From: OFTM10 sp964196195
Lineage (GTDB): Bacteria; Actinomycetota; Acidimicrobiia; Acidimicrobiales; Aldehydirespiratoraceae
DNA: 19,094 nucleotides
Assembly (NCBI GenBank): GCA_964196195.1
Contig: CAXMSE010000035.1
Location: 1-19,094, forward strand
Direction of reading: 5' to 3'
Within the stretch, counting starts at the first letter, position 1, and the number at the start of each line of letters is the position of its first letter. Below are positions 8,640 through 14,365 of the stretch, piece by piece. The notes below the pieces were generated by a model. The model searched no databases. It worked only from the letters and a program-made list of their open reading frames with translations, and was not told the DNA's origin. The translations under genes and the position numbers were made by a program.

Positions 8640-8664
8640 AGCCTGTTACATTATCGGAATGCAC
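8624..8664. promoter_or_regulatory. Overlapping divergent promoters and candidate MocR operator
   Basis: The 19-bp gap between the two start codons leaves both promoters overlapping the genes. Plus strand: TACATT (8647-8652), six bases, then the ATG at 8659, implying a leaderless regulator mRNA. Minus strand: GATAAT (8650-8655) or TAATGT (8648-8653) lies 8-10 bases before the ATG at 8639. TACATT also occurs at 8625-8630, a direct repeat 22 bp apart, and GTACATTC (8624-8631) is an inverted partner of GAATGCAC (8657-8664) with one mismatch, centres 33 bp apart. Either could be the regulator's operator. Confidence 0.45.
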
Positions 8665-9966
8665 GGATCGACCGCAAGCGAGATCGCCCGCCGGATCGAA
8701 GACGACATCGGTTCTGGCGTGCTCCACGCTGGTGATCGCCTGCCAGCGATCCGCCACCACGCCGAATCGCTGGGGGTCTCGCCCACCACGGTGGCCGCCG
8801 CATATCGCCGCCTCCGGGAGCGGGGCCTCGTGCTAGGTCGTGGAAGGCAGGGCACACGGGTGGCACCACGTTCGTCCGCCGAGGCCGGCCGTGCCCCTGC
8901 AATTCCCGACGCGATCGTCGACGCCATGTCCGGCAACCCCGACCCCGCCACGCTCGCCCCCCTGGAGATCGCACTGCGTGGGCTTGAGCCCATGCCCCAG
9001 GCCCGCTATGGCGACCCCCTCCTCCACCCCGATCTCGCCCGGGCCGCCGCACACCTCCTGAGCGCGGATGATCTGGAGGCTGCACCCTTCGCCGTCACCT
9101 CGGGAGCCATGCACGCGATCGAGTTGATCATCGCCGCCGAACAGTTCCGTTTGGGCGACCGGCTCGCAGTGGAGGACCCGGGCCACATACCCGTACACCA
9201 ACTCGGCCGCCGCGCCGCCATGGAGCTCATACCGGTCGAAATCGACGACGAAGGGATGACCCCCGAATCTCTCGCCGCTGCTGTCCAGAGTGGGATCAGG
9301 GCAGTGGTGATCACCCCCCGTGCCCAGAACCCCACCGGCGCCGCTCTCACTGCCGAACGCGCCGCGGCGCTGAATCACGTGCTTGCCGACCACCCCGAGA
9401 TCATGGTCATCCAAGACGACCACGCCGGGCCCGTGTCCGGGGCCGACCGCATCGTCATCACCCCACCGGGACCTCGTTGGGCGTCGATTCGTTCACTCGG
9501 AAAATCTCACGGCCCCGACCTACGGCTCGCGTTGGTTGGGGGCGACCGCACCACGATCGATCGCATCGAGGTAGCCGTGAGCACCTCAGCGGGATGGGTC
9601 AGCCACCTCCTTCAACGAGCAGCAGCCCAGCTCCTCACCGACCGTGACACCACACGACGAGTCGATCATGCAGCCTTGCAATACACCCGGAGTCGTCGCC
9701 GGATGATCGACGCCCTCGCTCTGGGCGGTGTGAAGTCCACCGGCGCATCCGGGCTCAATGTGTGGATTCCCGTCAACGACGAACAAGCCGCCATCGAGGC
9801 CGCGCGCATCGCCGGCTATGCGATCCGCGGTGGCGACTCCTACCGCATCAGTTCCCCTGCCGCTGTGCGGGTGACGATCACGATGCTCTCCGATGCTCAG
9901 ATCGATGAACTGGCCACCACCCTCGTTGCACACCTTCGCGGGTCGGCCATGGCACCGCGCATCTGA
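8659..9966 (+). CDS. MocR/PdxR-type GntR regulator with aminotransferase-like domain
   Basis: A 435-residue transcription factor. Residues about 3-70 are a GntR winged helix (ASEIARRIEDDI, LHAGDRLPAIR, LGVSPTTVAAAYRRLRERG). The remainder is a fold-type-I aminotransferase domain that binds PLP as sensor: AQNPTGAAL matches the NPTG loop, IQDDHAG the PLP-nitrogen Asp, and SLGKSHGPDLRL contains the probable Schiff-base Lys282. Family knowledge: MocR proteins (PdxR, GabR) control vitamin B6 or amine genes and usually lie divergent to their targets. Here the divergent partner is a PPOX flavoprotein 19 bp away, so that is the likely target. The start at 8659 has no ribosome site but sits six bases after a TACATT -10 box. 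Confidence 0.9.
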   Translation: MHGSTASEIARRIEDDIGSGVLHAGDRLPAIRHHAESLGVSPTTVAAAYRRLRERGLVLGRGRQGTRVAPRSSAEAGRAPAIPDAIVDAMSGNPDPATLAPLEIALRGLEPMPQARYGDPLLHPDLARAAAHLLSADDLEAAPFAVTSGAMHAIELIIAAEQFRLGDRLAVEDPGHIPVHQLGRRAAMELIPVEIDDEGMTPESLAAAVQSGIRAVVITPRAQNPTGAALTAERAAALNHVLADHPEIMVIQDDHAGPVSGADRIVITPPGPRWASIRSLGKSHGPDLRLALVGGDRTTIDRIEVAVSTSAGWVSHLLQRAAAQLLTDRDTTRRVDHAALQYTRSRRRMIDALALGGVKSTGASGLNVWIPVNDEQAAIEAARIAGYAIRGGDSYRISSPAAVRVTITMLSDAQIDELATTLVAHLRGSAMAPRI

Positions 9967-9997
9967 CCGGGGGCCGGAGTAGCGACCGCCGGCGCGA

Positions 9998-10003
9998 TAT
10001 GGT
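9998..10003 (+). promoter_or_regulatory. Candidate -10 box for leaderless DsbA/FrnE-family gene
   Basis: TATGGT (TANNNT) followed by seven bases and the GTG at 10011. The same arrangement precedes several other genes in the window. It supports GTG 10011 over the in-frame ATG at 9999, which lies inside this box, and over the GTG at 10077. Confidence 0.4.
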
Positions 10004-10010
10004 CCGCATC

Positions 10011-10643
10011 GTGGATGCTCCCGTACGACTCACCGTCTGGTCCGACTTTCTCTGACCCTGGTGCTATGTCGGCACCGTGCGTGTCGATGAACTCGCCCGC
10101 CGCTTCGGCGACCGCATCCAGATCGAGTGGAAGGCCTTCCTGCTCAGGCCCGAGATGAAGGAGCGCGACCAGGAGGAGTTCGTCGCCTACACCCAATCGT
10201 GGCTGAGGCCCGCCTCGCTCGAGCCAGAGGCCGACTTCCGCACCTGGGCCACCACCAACCCGGCGCCGATGGGCAGCCTCCCGGCCCACATCGCGGCCAA
10301 GGCAATGGCCGGATTCGCGCCCGACGCTGCCGATGCATTCCACCACCGCCTGCTCAGTGCGTACTTCACCGAGAATCGCACAATTTCTGACTGGAGCGTT
10401 CTGGGTGAGGTGGCCGAAGAGGTGGGGGTCGACCGCCACGACTTCGTTTCGGTGGCGAGAGAACAGGAACGTTCACTGGCCACAGTGGTGATCGATGAAC
10501 ACAACTCAGCAATCCAAAGCGGGGTGACGGCAGTGCCGACGATCGTGCTCGACGATGTGCTTCCGGTCCAGGGAGCCCAGGATGTGGCCACCTACGAGAC
10601 CTGGATAAACCGTCTCATCGATCGCCGCCACAGCGAGGCCTGA
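10011..10643 (+). CDS. Candidate selenoprotein: DsbA/FrnE-family thiol-disulfide oxidoreductase with in-frame UGA (Sec)
   Basis: Thioredoxin-fold oxidoreductase of the DsbA/FrnE group (relatives are also annotated 2-hydroxychromene-2-carboxylate isomerase), predicted cytosolic since no signal peptide is seen. Reading from GTG 10011, the first strand is LTVWSDFL, then a UGA codon (10053-10055), then PWCYVGTVRVDELA. The family has CPWC here, so UGA replaces exactly the first redox Cys and would give a U-P-W-C active site, with Sec as residue 15 of 210. Downstream, the helical insert (WKAFLLRPE onward) and the cis-Pro loop GVTAVPTIVLDD are intact, with no frameshift or other stop. A hairpin just after the UGA has SECIS-like geometry. 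The alternative start ATG 9999 adds four residues. A conventional caller would start at GTG 10077 and lose the active site. The gene lies 44 bp after the MocR gene. The alternative reading is a recent Cys-to-stop mutation. Confidence 0.75.
10053..10089 (+). promoter_or_regulatory. Candidate bacterial SECIS element at the in-frame UGA
   Basis: Downstream of the UGA (10053-10055), bases 10067-10075 can pair with 10081-10089 (nine consecutive pairs, three of them G-U) around the five-base loop CGTGC (10076-10080). The loop begins 21 bases after the UGA and has G as its second base. As I recall the published bacterial SECIS model, it wants roughly 16-37 bases from UGA to apical loop and a G in the first two loop bases, so this fits. 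A shorter competing hairpin is 10060-10064 with 10072-10076. Folded by eye only. Confidence 0.45.
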
Positions 10644-10647
10644 CCAC

Positions 10648-10653
10648 TAGCTT
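10648..10653 (+). promoter_or_regulatory. Candidate -10 box before the small membrane-protein gene
   Basis: TAGCTT (TANNNT) followed by seven bases and the ATG at 10661. It suggests a second, leaderless start inside the short gap after the selenoprotein candidate. No -35 seen. Confidence 0.3.
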
Positions 10654-10660
10654 CGGATCA

Positions 10661-11020
10661 ATGGCGAACCTGGGCGAGCACCTCTCCACCCGGGGGCCCG
10701 CGGCGGCAATCGCGGCTTCCGCCCTGCTGATCGGGTTCGCCATTTTCGCCTCCTGGGTGTTGGCCGATGGCCCGTCACCGCGAGTTGGCCCGATGACAGC
10801 GATCGATTCCGCCGACGGCACCGCGGTGATCATTTCCGGCGAGCTCCCGAGCACACAGGCAAGAGACGCCTTGTTCGAGGCCATCGCCGAAGCAGGCGAC
10901 ATCGCCGTGATCGTCTCAGAGGTGAGGATAATGCCACAGATGGAACCGCCGGATTCGATCGCCCAGCTTGCGAATTCGCTGCTCGCCGACCTCGATCGAG
11001 TCGCCGAGGAGCCTGGCTAG
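10661..11020 (+). CDS. Small single-pass membrane protein with BON-like periplasmic domain
   Basis: A 119-residue protein I do not recognise as a named family. Residues about 12-35 (AAAIAASALLIGFAIFASWVLA) form one transmembrane or signal-anchor helix, so the rest is probably outside the membrane. The segment from about 48 to 92 (GTAVIISGELPSTQARDALF, then VIVSEVRI) has the strand-SGxLPS-helix-strand pattern of a BON-like repeat; this is a weak structural guess. The tail is acidic and helical. It follows the DsbA/FrnE-family gene by 17 bases, and they may be cotranscribed. Its TAG stop overlaps the TAG stop of the opposing phosphoribosyltransferase gene in the palindrome CTAG. Confidence 0.7.
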   Translation: MANLGEHLSTRGPAAAIAASALLIGFAIFASWVLADGPSPRVGPMTAIDSADGTAVIISGELPSTQARDALFEAIAEAGDIAVIVSEVRIMPQMEPPDSIAQLANSLLADLDRVAEEPG

Positions 11021-11541
11021 CTGCGATCCTGGCGTCGACGCGTGAGGGTGGCCACCAGGCCGACCACATCAGACGCGCCCGCTTCTCTGAGGAGGCCTGC
11101 GATGTGGCTGATCGTGGTTCCGGTGAGCATCACATCGTCGATCAGCACCACGGCTCGGCCCCGCACTGCCGGATCGACCACATAGCCGGCAGCCTCCGCG
11201 AGCGCGGGCCTCTGCGCCGGATCGGTGTCCCTCAGCCGGGGGGTGGGGTGTCGACGCATTACGAGGTCGAGGGCGAGCGGGCGATCGAGCGCGGCTGCCA
11301 CTGCCACTGCCAGTTCCTCAGCGAGGTGATCGTCGCGTTGGGGGTTTGGTGCGACAGCGGTGATGACCGCATCGTCGGGTAGATCAAGGGAGGTGGCCCA
11401 GAGTCCGACAAGACCGGCCAACTCCACGATGGCGTCTGTTTCCCGGCCGTCCTTGGCTCGCGTCACCAATATCCCGACCGGCGTGCGCTCGAGTCCATCA
11501 GGGTGCCATTGGTCGCTCATAGCGTGGATCGCCACCGTCAC
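11017..11541 (-). CDS. Phosphoribosyltransferase-domain protein (ComF-like)
   Basis: A 174-residue type I phosphoribosyltransferase-fold protein. The PRPP-binding signature VVLIDDVMLTGTTISH is clear near residues 131-146; ITAVAPNPQRDDHLAEELAVAV matches the family's earlier strand and loop in ComF-like proteins, where a base-poor hood is common. Substrate unknown; ComF relatives are linked to DNA uptake but many actinobacterial copies stand alone, as here. The start at 11541 is a GTG preceded by AAGG; an ATG at 11520 (protein beginning MSDQWHPDG) is equally possible. It overlaps the neighbouring stop codon by four bases at its 3' end. Confidence 0.75.
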   Translation of the reverse strand: MTVAIHAMSDQWHPDGLERTPVGILVTRAKDGRETDAIVELAGLVGLWATSLDLPDDAVITAVAPNPQRDDHLAEELAVAVAAALDRPLALDLVMRRHPTPRLRDTDPAQRPALAEAAGYVVDPAVRGRAVVLIDDVMLTGTTISHIAGLLREAGASDVVGLVATLTRRRQDRS

Positions 11542-11603
11542 TGCTCTGCCTTCGTCGTCATGGTGGCCTGCAAACTTTTGTTAGCGATTTCGCACACAAG
11601 TGG

Positions 11604-11632
11604 TTGCGTTCCCGCGGCGCGCTAACTATTGT
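11604..11632 (+). promoter_or_regulatory. Candidate sigma70-type promoter for the HBHA-like gene
   Basis: TTGCGT (11604-11609), 17-bp spacer, TATTGT (11627-11632), in the 148-bp gap before the gene at 11690. Initiation near 11639 would give a leader of about 50 bases with the GGAG ribosome site. Confidence 0.4.
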
Positions 11633-11647
11633 AAGCACTGTAAGCAC
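11630..11647 (+). repeat. Tandem 9-bp repeat, candidate operator
   Basis: TGTAAGCAC occurs twice head to tail (11630-11638 and 11639-11647), overlapping the end of the predicted -10 box and the start site of the HBHA-like gene. The position would suit a repressor site, perhaps for the Xre regulator encoded just downstream. Confidence 0.5.
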
Positions 11648-11679
11648 CTTGAGTGCGCAACCCCCCCCCAAATCTCACT

Positions 11680-11683
11680 GGAG
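11680..11683 (+). promoter_or_regulatory. Ribosome-binding site fixing the start at 11690
   Basis: GGAG six bases before ATG 11690. The frame is open upstream to 11600, but that extension overlaps the promoter and a nine-C tract (11661-11669) and has no ribosome site. Confidence 0.6.
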
Positions 11684-11689
11684 TCACCA

Positions 11690-12037
11690 ATGCCCGCAGT
11701 CCTCGATCAGGTCAAGTCCGCCGCCTACACCAGCGCCGGCGTCAACCTCCTCGTATCCGACGCCATCCTCGGCCGCGAGATCCCCACCCCGAAGTTCGTC
11801 GGCGAGCACGCCGAAGTCGCTCGCACGAAGGCCACCGAAGCCCTCACCGAGCTCCGTGGCCGCACCGAGCCCCGTGCCATCAAGTTCGTCGGCAACCTCC
11901 CCGACCCCGTTGCCGACGTCGTCGCCACCGGCCGCACCGCAGCGTGGGACTTCATCGGTATCGATGCTCCCAAGCCGGCCAAGAAGGCCGCCGCCAAGAA
12001 GGCCACCACCAAGAAATCCGCCGAAGCCAAGGCGTGA
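11690..12037 (+). CDS. HBHA-like short protein with Lys/Ala-rich C-terminal tail
   Basis: A 115-residue protein. The N-terminal 85 residues are mixed helical (VLDQVKSAAYTSAGVNLLVS; VARTKATEALTELRGRTEP). The C-terminus reads IGIDAPKPAKKAAAKKAT followed by more Lys/Ala/Ser, closely resembling the tail junction of mycobacterial heparin-binding haemagglutinin HBHA (GIELPKKAAPAKKA). Such tails bind polyanions such as DNA or heparan sulfate in HBHA and histone-like proteins. It is much shorter than HBHA (about 199 residues), and the N-terminal part is not a clear match, so function is inferred only from the tail and context. In mycobacteria hbhA (Rv0475) lies next to an Xre-type gene (Rv0474); here an Xre-type gene lies just downstream. 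Confidence 0.75.
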   Translation: MPAVLDQVKSAAYTSAGVNLLVSDAILGREIPTPKFVGEHAEVARTKATEALTELRGRTEPRAIKFVGNLPDPVADVVATGRTAAWDFIGIDAPKPAKKAAAKKATTKKSAEAKA

Positions 12038-12057
12038 TCACAAGTCCCCCCAAACCC

Positions 12058-12092
12058 CCCCGGCCGGGCCGTGTCACACGGCCCGGCCGGGG
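12058..12092 (+). terminator. Very strong GC hairpin between HBHA-like and Xre genes
   Basis: Perfect 16-bp stem (12058-12073 with 12077-12092) around the three-base loop TCA, starting 20 bases after the HBHA-like stop. No T-tract. It ends 18 bases before the Xre start, so it either terminates the first message or tunes read-through into the regulator. Confidence 0.7.
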
Positions 12093-12110
12093 CGCGTTCG
12101 GGGTTGCGTG

Positions 12111-12464
12111 ATGGCCACCGACCCGCGCGACGCACTCCGAGATCTCGGTGCCCACATTCGTGAGCAACGCCGCCAGGCCGAGTTGAGCGTTCGAAAGCTC
12201 GCCGATCTCGCCGGTGTCTCCAACCCCTATCTGAGCCAAATAGAGCGTGGCCTGAAGCGGCCCAGCGCGGAAATCCTCCAGCAGCTCGCCCGGGCCCTCG
12301 AGGTATCAGCGGAGTCGCTCTATGTGCGCGCCGGCATCCTCGACGAGGAGCCCAACTCCAATCTGGTGGCAGCAATCCGCGCCCAACACGACCTCACCGT
12401 CGAACAACGCCAGGTTCTGATCCGGATATATGAGTCGTTCCTCGCGGAGAACGACGCGAGCTGA
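12111..12464 (+). CDS. Xre-family HTH transcriptional regulator (Rv0474-like)
   Basis: A 117-residue DNA-binding protein. Residues about 8-66 form a Cro/C1-type helix-turn-helix: LGAHIREQRRQAELSVRKLA, then DLAGVSNPYLSQIERGLKRP as turn and recognition helix, then ILQQLARALEVSAESLY. The tail has a short helical region (LTVEQRQVLIRIYESFLAE) that may mediate dimerisation. The ATG at 12111 starts the protein MATDPRDAL; the longer open frame upstream is proline/serine-rich and antiphase to the HBHA-like gene. No clear ribosome site. The same partnership of Xre regulator and HBHA occurs in mycobacteria with the gene order reversed. It converges on the next gene with six bases between stops. Confidence 0.9.
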   Translation: MATDPRDALRDLGAHIREQRRQAELSVRKLADLAGVSNPYLSQIERGLKRPSAEILQQLARALEVSAESLYVRAGILDEEPNSNLVAAIRAQHDLTVEQRQVLIRIYESFLAENDAS

Positions 12465-12470
12465 GCCCGC

Positions 12471-13217
12471 TCAGAGCTGAAGGGTCATCACCTTCACCGC
12501 GAGTTTCGTGCCCCGAGCGCTGAGATCGGCCAGCAGCCGCGGAACGTCGATCGGTACGTCGAATTTCGTGACGGTTGCACTGATCCGGGCGCCACCCTCG
12601 GGGGTGAGCTCGACCTCTTTCAGCTCGGTCCTCTCGGGGAGCCATGTCAGCTCCCTCTGGAACGTGCGTCTGAGCCGGTTGGGCAACTGAACCTCACGAC
12701 CGCGCGTACGCACCGAAACCGCGTCGGCACCGATGGCGCGGCCGGCCACCCAAGGCTCGAGGATCACGTCCCCCCACCGGCCGAATCTGGGATGTCGAGC
12801 GATCAGTCGTCCCCCTTCGACCCGCGCCGACGCGCCCGGAGCCAAAGCCTCGATCCATGCGTCCAGTTGGTCGGGCCGAGCCTCCGCGTCGATGTCTATC
12901 TGCTTGGCCCCCATCCGCTGAGGAAGAGCGTCGATCACCCTCACGTCTTCGGCGAGCACTCGCACCCGATGCAGGGGCCGATCACCCACCTCCACTCGCT
13001 CCAACACCAGATCGAGCCGACGCCACAAGCCCACCTGGGCATTGAGGGCCGCGCTCACGTTCACCGCCGGCGACGCCTCGTGGACCCGCGCGACAGTGGC
13101 CGCCATCGGGGTGGGGGCGTCGAGTTCCACCCGTCGACCCACCAACGTTCGGGCTGCGGAGGTGAAGATTCGGTCGGCAACGCCACGAAGCCCTAGCGGG
13201 TCGAACCAGTCGGTCAC
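12471..13217 (-). CDS. DUF2993 / LmeA-like phospholipid-binding protein
   Basis: A 248-residue protein from GTG 13217 (VTDWFDPLGLRGVAD). The pattern of an N-terminal helix, repeated amphipathic strands (LDLVLERVEVGDRPL; VRVLAEDVRVIDALP) and the ending LPERTELKEVELTPEGGARI-SATVTKFDVPID resembles DUF2993/LmeA proteins, which bind phospholipid and in mycobacteria aid mannan elongation. Unlike LmeA, no signal peptide is visible from this start, so location is uncertain. The GTG was chosen because TAGGGT (13225-13230, minus) ends seven bases before it, as in other leaderless genes here, and because upstream frame overlaps the divergent transporter gene. Family assignment is moderate. Confidence 0.6.
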   Translation of the reverse strand: MTDWFDPLGLRGVADRIFTSAARTLVGRRVELDAPTPMAATVARVHEASPAVNVSAALNAQVGLWRRLDLVLERVEVGDRPLHRVRVLAEDVRVIDALPQRMGAKQIDIDAEARPDQLDAWIEALAPGASARVEGGRLIARHPRFGRWGDVILEPWVAGRAIGADAVSVRTRGREVQLPNRLRRTFQRELTWLPERTELKEVELTPEGGARISATVTKFDVPIDVPRLLADLSARGTKLAVKVMTLQL

Positions 13218-13224
13218 GCCCTGA

Positions 13225-13230
13225 ACCCTA
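13225..13230 (-). promoter_or_regulatory. Candidate -10 box for the DUF2993 gene
   Basis: TAGGGT on the minus strand, seven bases before GTG 13217; supports a leaderless start there. Confidence 0.35.
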
Positions 13231-13281
13231 GGACGCCCGACACCACCACGCTGCAGAGCGGTAGCTGCACCGACCGGCGGA

Positions 13282-13287
13282 TAGCGT
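13282..13287 (+). promoter_or_regulatory. Candidate -10 box for the DMT transporter gene
   Basis: TAGCGT followed by six bases and ATG 13294, with no ribosome site; consistent with a leaderless start. Confidence 0.35.
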
Positions 13288-13293
13288 GCCCGG

Positions 13294-14211
13294 ATGCCCA
13301 CCATTCCCATCGAGCCAAGCGATGAGGCGGCAAGTCGGGCCGGGGTGCTCGCCGGGCTGGTGGCGGTGACTTCGTGGGGGCTTGCCGGCGTCATCGCCAA
13401 GGACATCGAGATGGGAGGAGTGGCCATCGGCGCGTACCGCTTCGCCATCTACGGCATCGTGGTCGGCCTGCTCATGATGCTTCGCGGCTCCCCCATCACC
13501 CGGCGCGTGATGCGCGCCTCCATGTGGGGTGGGATCGCTCTCGGTGCCGACGTGGCCTTGTTCTTCTCTGCCATCAAGCTCACCAGCATCGCCAACGCCA
13601 CCGTCATATCGGCGATGCAACCGGTCGCGGTGGCACTCATCGCCTGGCGGGTGTTCGGTGAGCAGATCCGTCGACGCGACATCTCCTTTGGCCTGTTGGC
13701 GTTGGTAGGAGTGGCAGTGGCCGTGCTGGCGTCTGCCGAAGGCGCCGACACGAGCCTCGAGGGCGATGCCCTTGCGGTGGGGGCCGTCCTGGCCTGGGCC
13801 CTGTACTTCGTGTTCTCCAAGCAGGCCAAGGGAGTGATCACCTCCAACGAATACACCGTTGGTGCCGCCCTGTGGGTCGGACTTATCAATGTGCCGATCG
13901 CGCTCGCGTTCGGTCAGAGTCTGGCTTGGCCATCCGGGCATAGTTGGATCCGCCTGCTGGCGATGGCCTTCGGCGCCGGAGTGCTCGGTCACTCGATGAT
14001 GAACTGGTCGATCCAGCAGATTCCTCTGTGGCTGGGATCCACACTCACCCTGCTCATACCCGTTGTCTCGGCGGCAGCCGCTTGGTATTTCCTCGACGAG
14101 CCGCTCACCGGTGTGCAGATCGCCGCGATGGCAGTGGTGCTCTTAGCTCTGGGTGGTGTGATCACAGGCCAATCCGGGATCGGTTCGCGCCCCCGACCTT
14201 TGCGGCGATGA
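13294..14211 (+). CDS. DMT-superfamily transporter (EamA domains)
   Basis: A 305-residue inner-membrane protein with about ten hydrophobic helices arranged as two EamA repeats. The first repeat runs from about residue 17 (VLAGLVAVTSWGLAGVIAKD) to 148 and the second from about 158 (AVGAVLAWALYFVFSKQAKG) to 292. Each repeat ends with the family pattern near an FxxE element: WRVFGEQIRRRD and WYFLDEPLTGVQ. These transporters typically export amino acids or other small metabolites; the substrate cannot be deduced. It starts at ATG 13294, six bases after a TANNNT box, and is divergent from the DUF2993 gene across 76 bp. Confidence 0.9.
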   Translation: MPTIPIEPSDEAASRAGVLAGLVAVTSWGLAGVIAKDIEMGGVAIGAYRFAIYGIVVGLLMMLRGSPITRRVMRASMWGGIALGADVALFFSAIKLTSIANATVISAMQPVAVALIAWRVFGEQIRRRDISFGLLALVGVAVAVLASAEGADTSLEGDALAVGAVLAWALYFVFSKQAKGVITSNEYTVGAALWVGLINVPIALAFGQSLAWPSGHSWIRLLAMAFGAGVLGHSMMNWSIQQIPLWLGSTLTLLIPVVSAAAAWYFLDEPLTGVQIAAMAVVLLALGGVITGQSGIGSRPRPLRR

Positions 14212-14255
14212 GACTTCACGCTCTCAACGGGCGCACCGTTCTACGATGACGCGCT

Positions 14256-14300
14256 GATAGTCACTATCGCCGAGTGTGTCGGCGATCACCGTCGGACGGT
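14256..14300. promoter_or_regulatory. Pair of 13-bp palindromes upstream of PPOX flavoprotein gene
   Basis: GATAGT-C-ACTATC (14256-14268) and ACCGTC-G-GACGGT (14288-14300) each have perfect 6-bp arms around one base, with centres 32 bp apart, about three helical turns. They lie in the 154-bp gap between the transporter and the flavoprotein. They could be regulator sites; the second could also help end the transporter message. The arm sequences differ, so one protein need not bind both. Confidence 0.35.
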
Positions 14301-14365
14301 ACCACTCTGTTTCCAGGGCGATGAATGTCGGGTGCTTCGGGACGCTTGCGTGAGAGACTCGGGCC

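Noticed and set aside
10060..10076. Short hairpin GGTGC/GCACC with a 7-base loop as the SECIS
   Set aside because: Its loop begins only 10 bases after the UGA, closer than the usual spacing; the 10067-10089 stem fits better. It is kept as a competing structure.
10077..10643. A conventional 188-residue gene starting at GTG 10077
   Set aside because: It removes the first strand and the CxxC motif of the fold, and the 22 codons upstream read as family-like sequence on both sides of a single UGA.
11661..11669. Nine-C tract as a phase-variation switch
   Set aside because: It lies in the untranslated leader, not in a coding frame or between promoter boxes, and one sequence gives no evidence of length variation.
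13228..13992. 254-codon minus-strand frame
   Set aside because: Antisense shadow of the DMT transporter gene; hydrophilic His/Gly-rich translation mirrors hydrophobic codons of the real gene.
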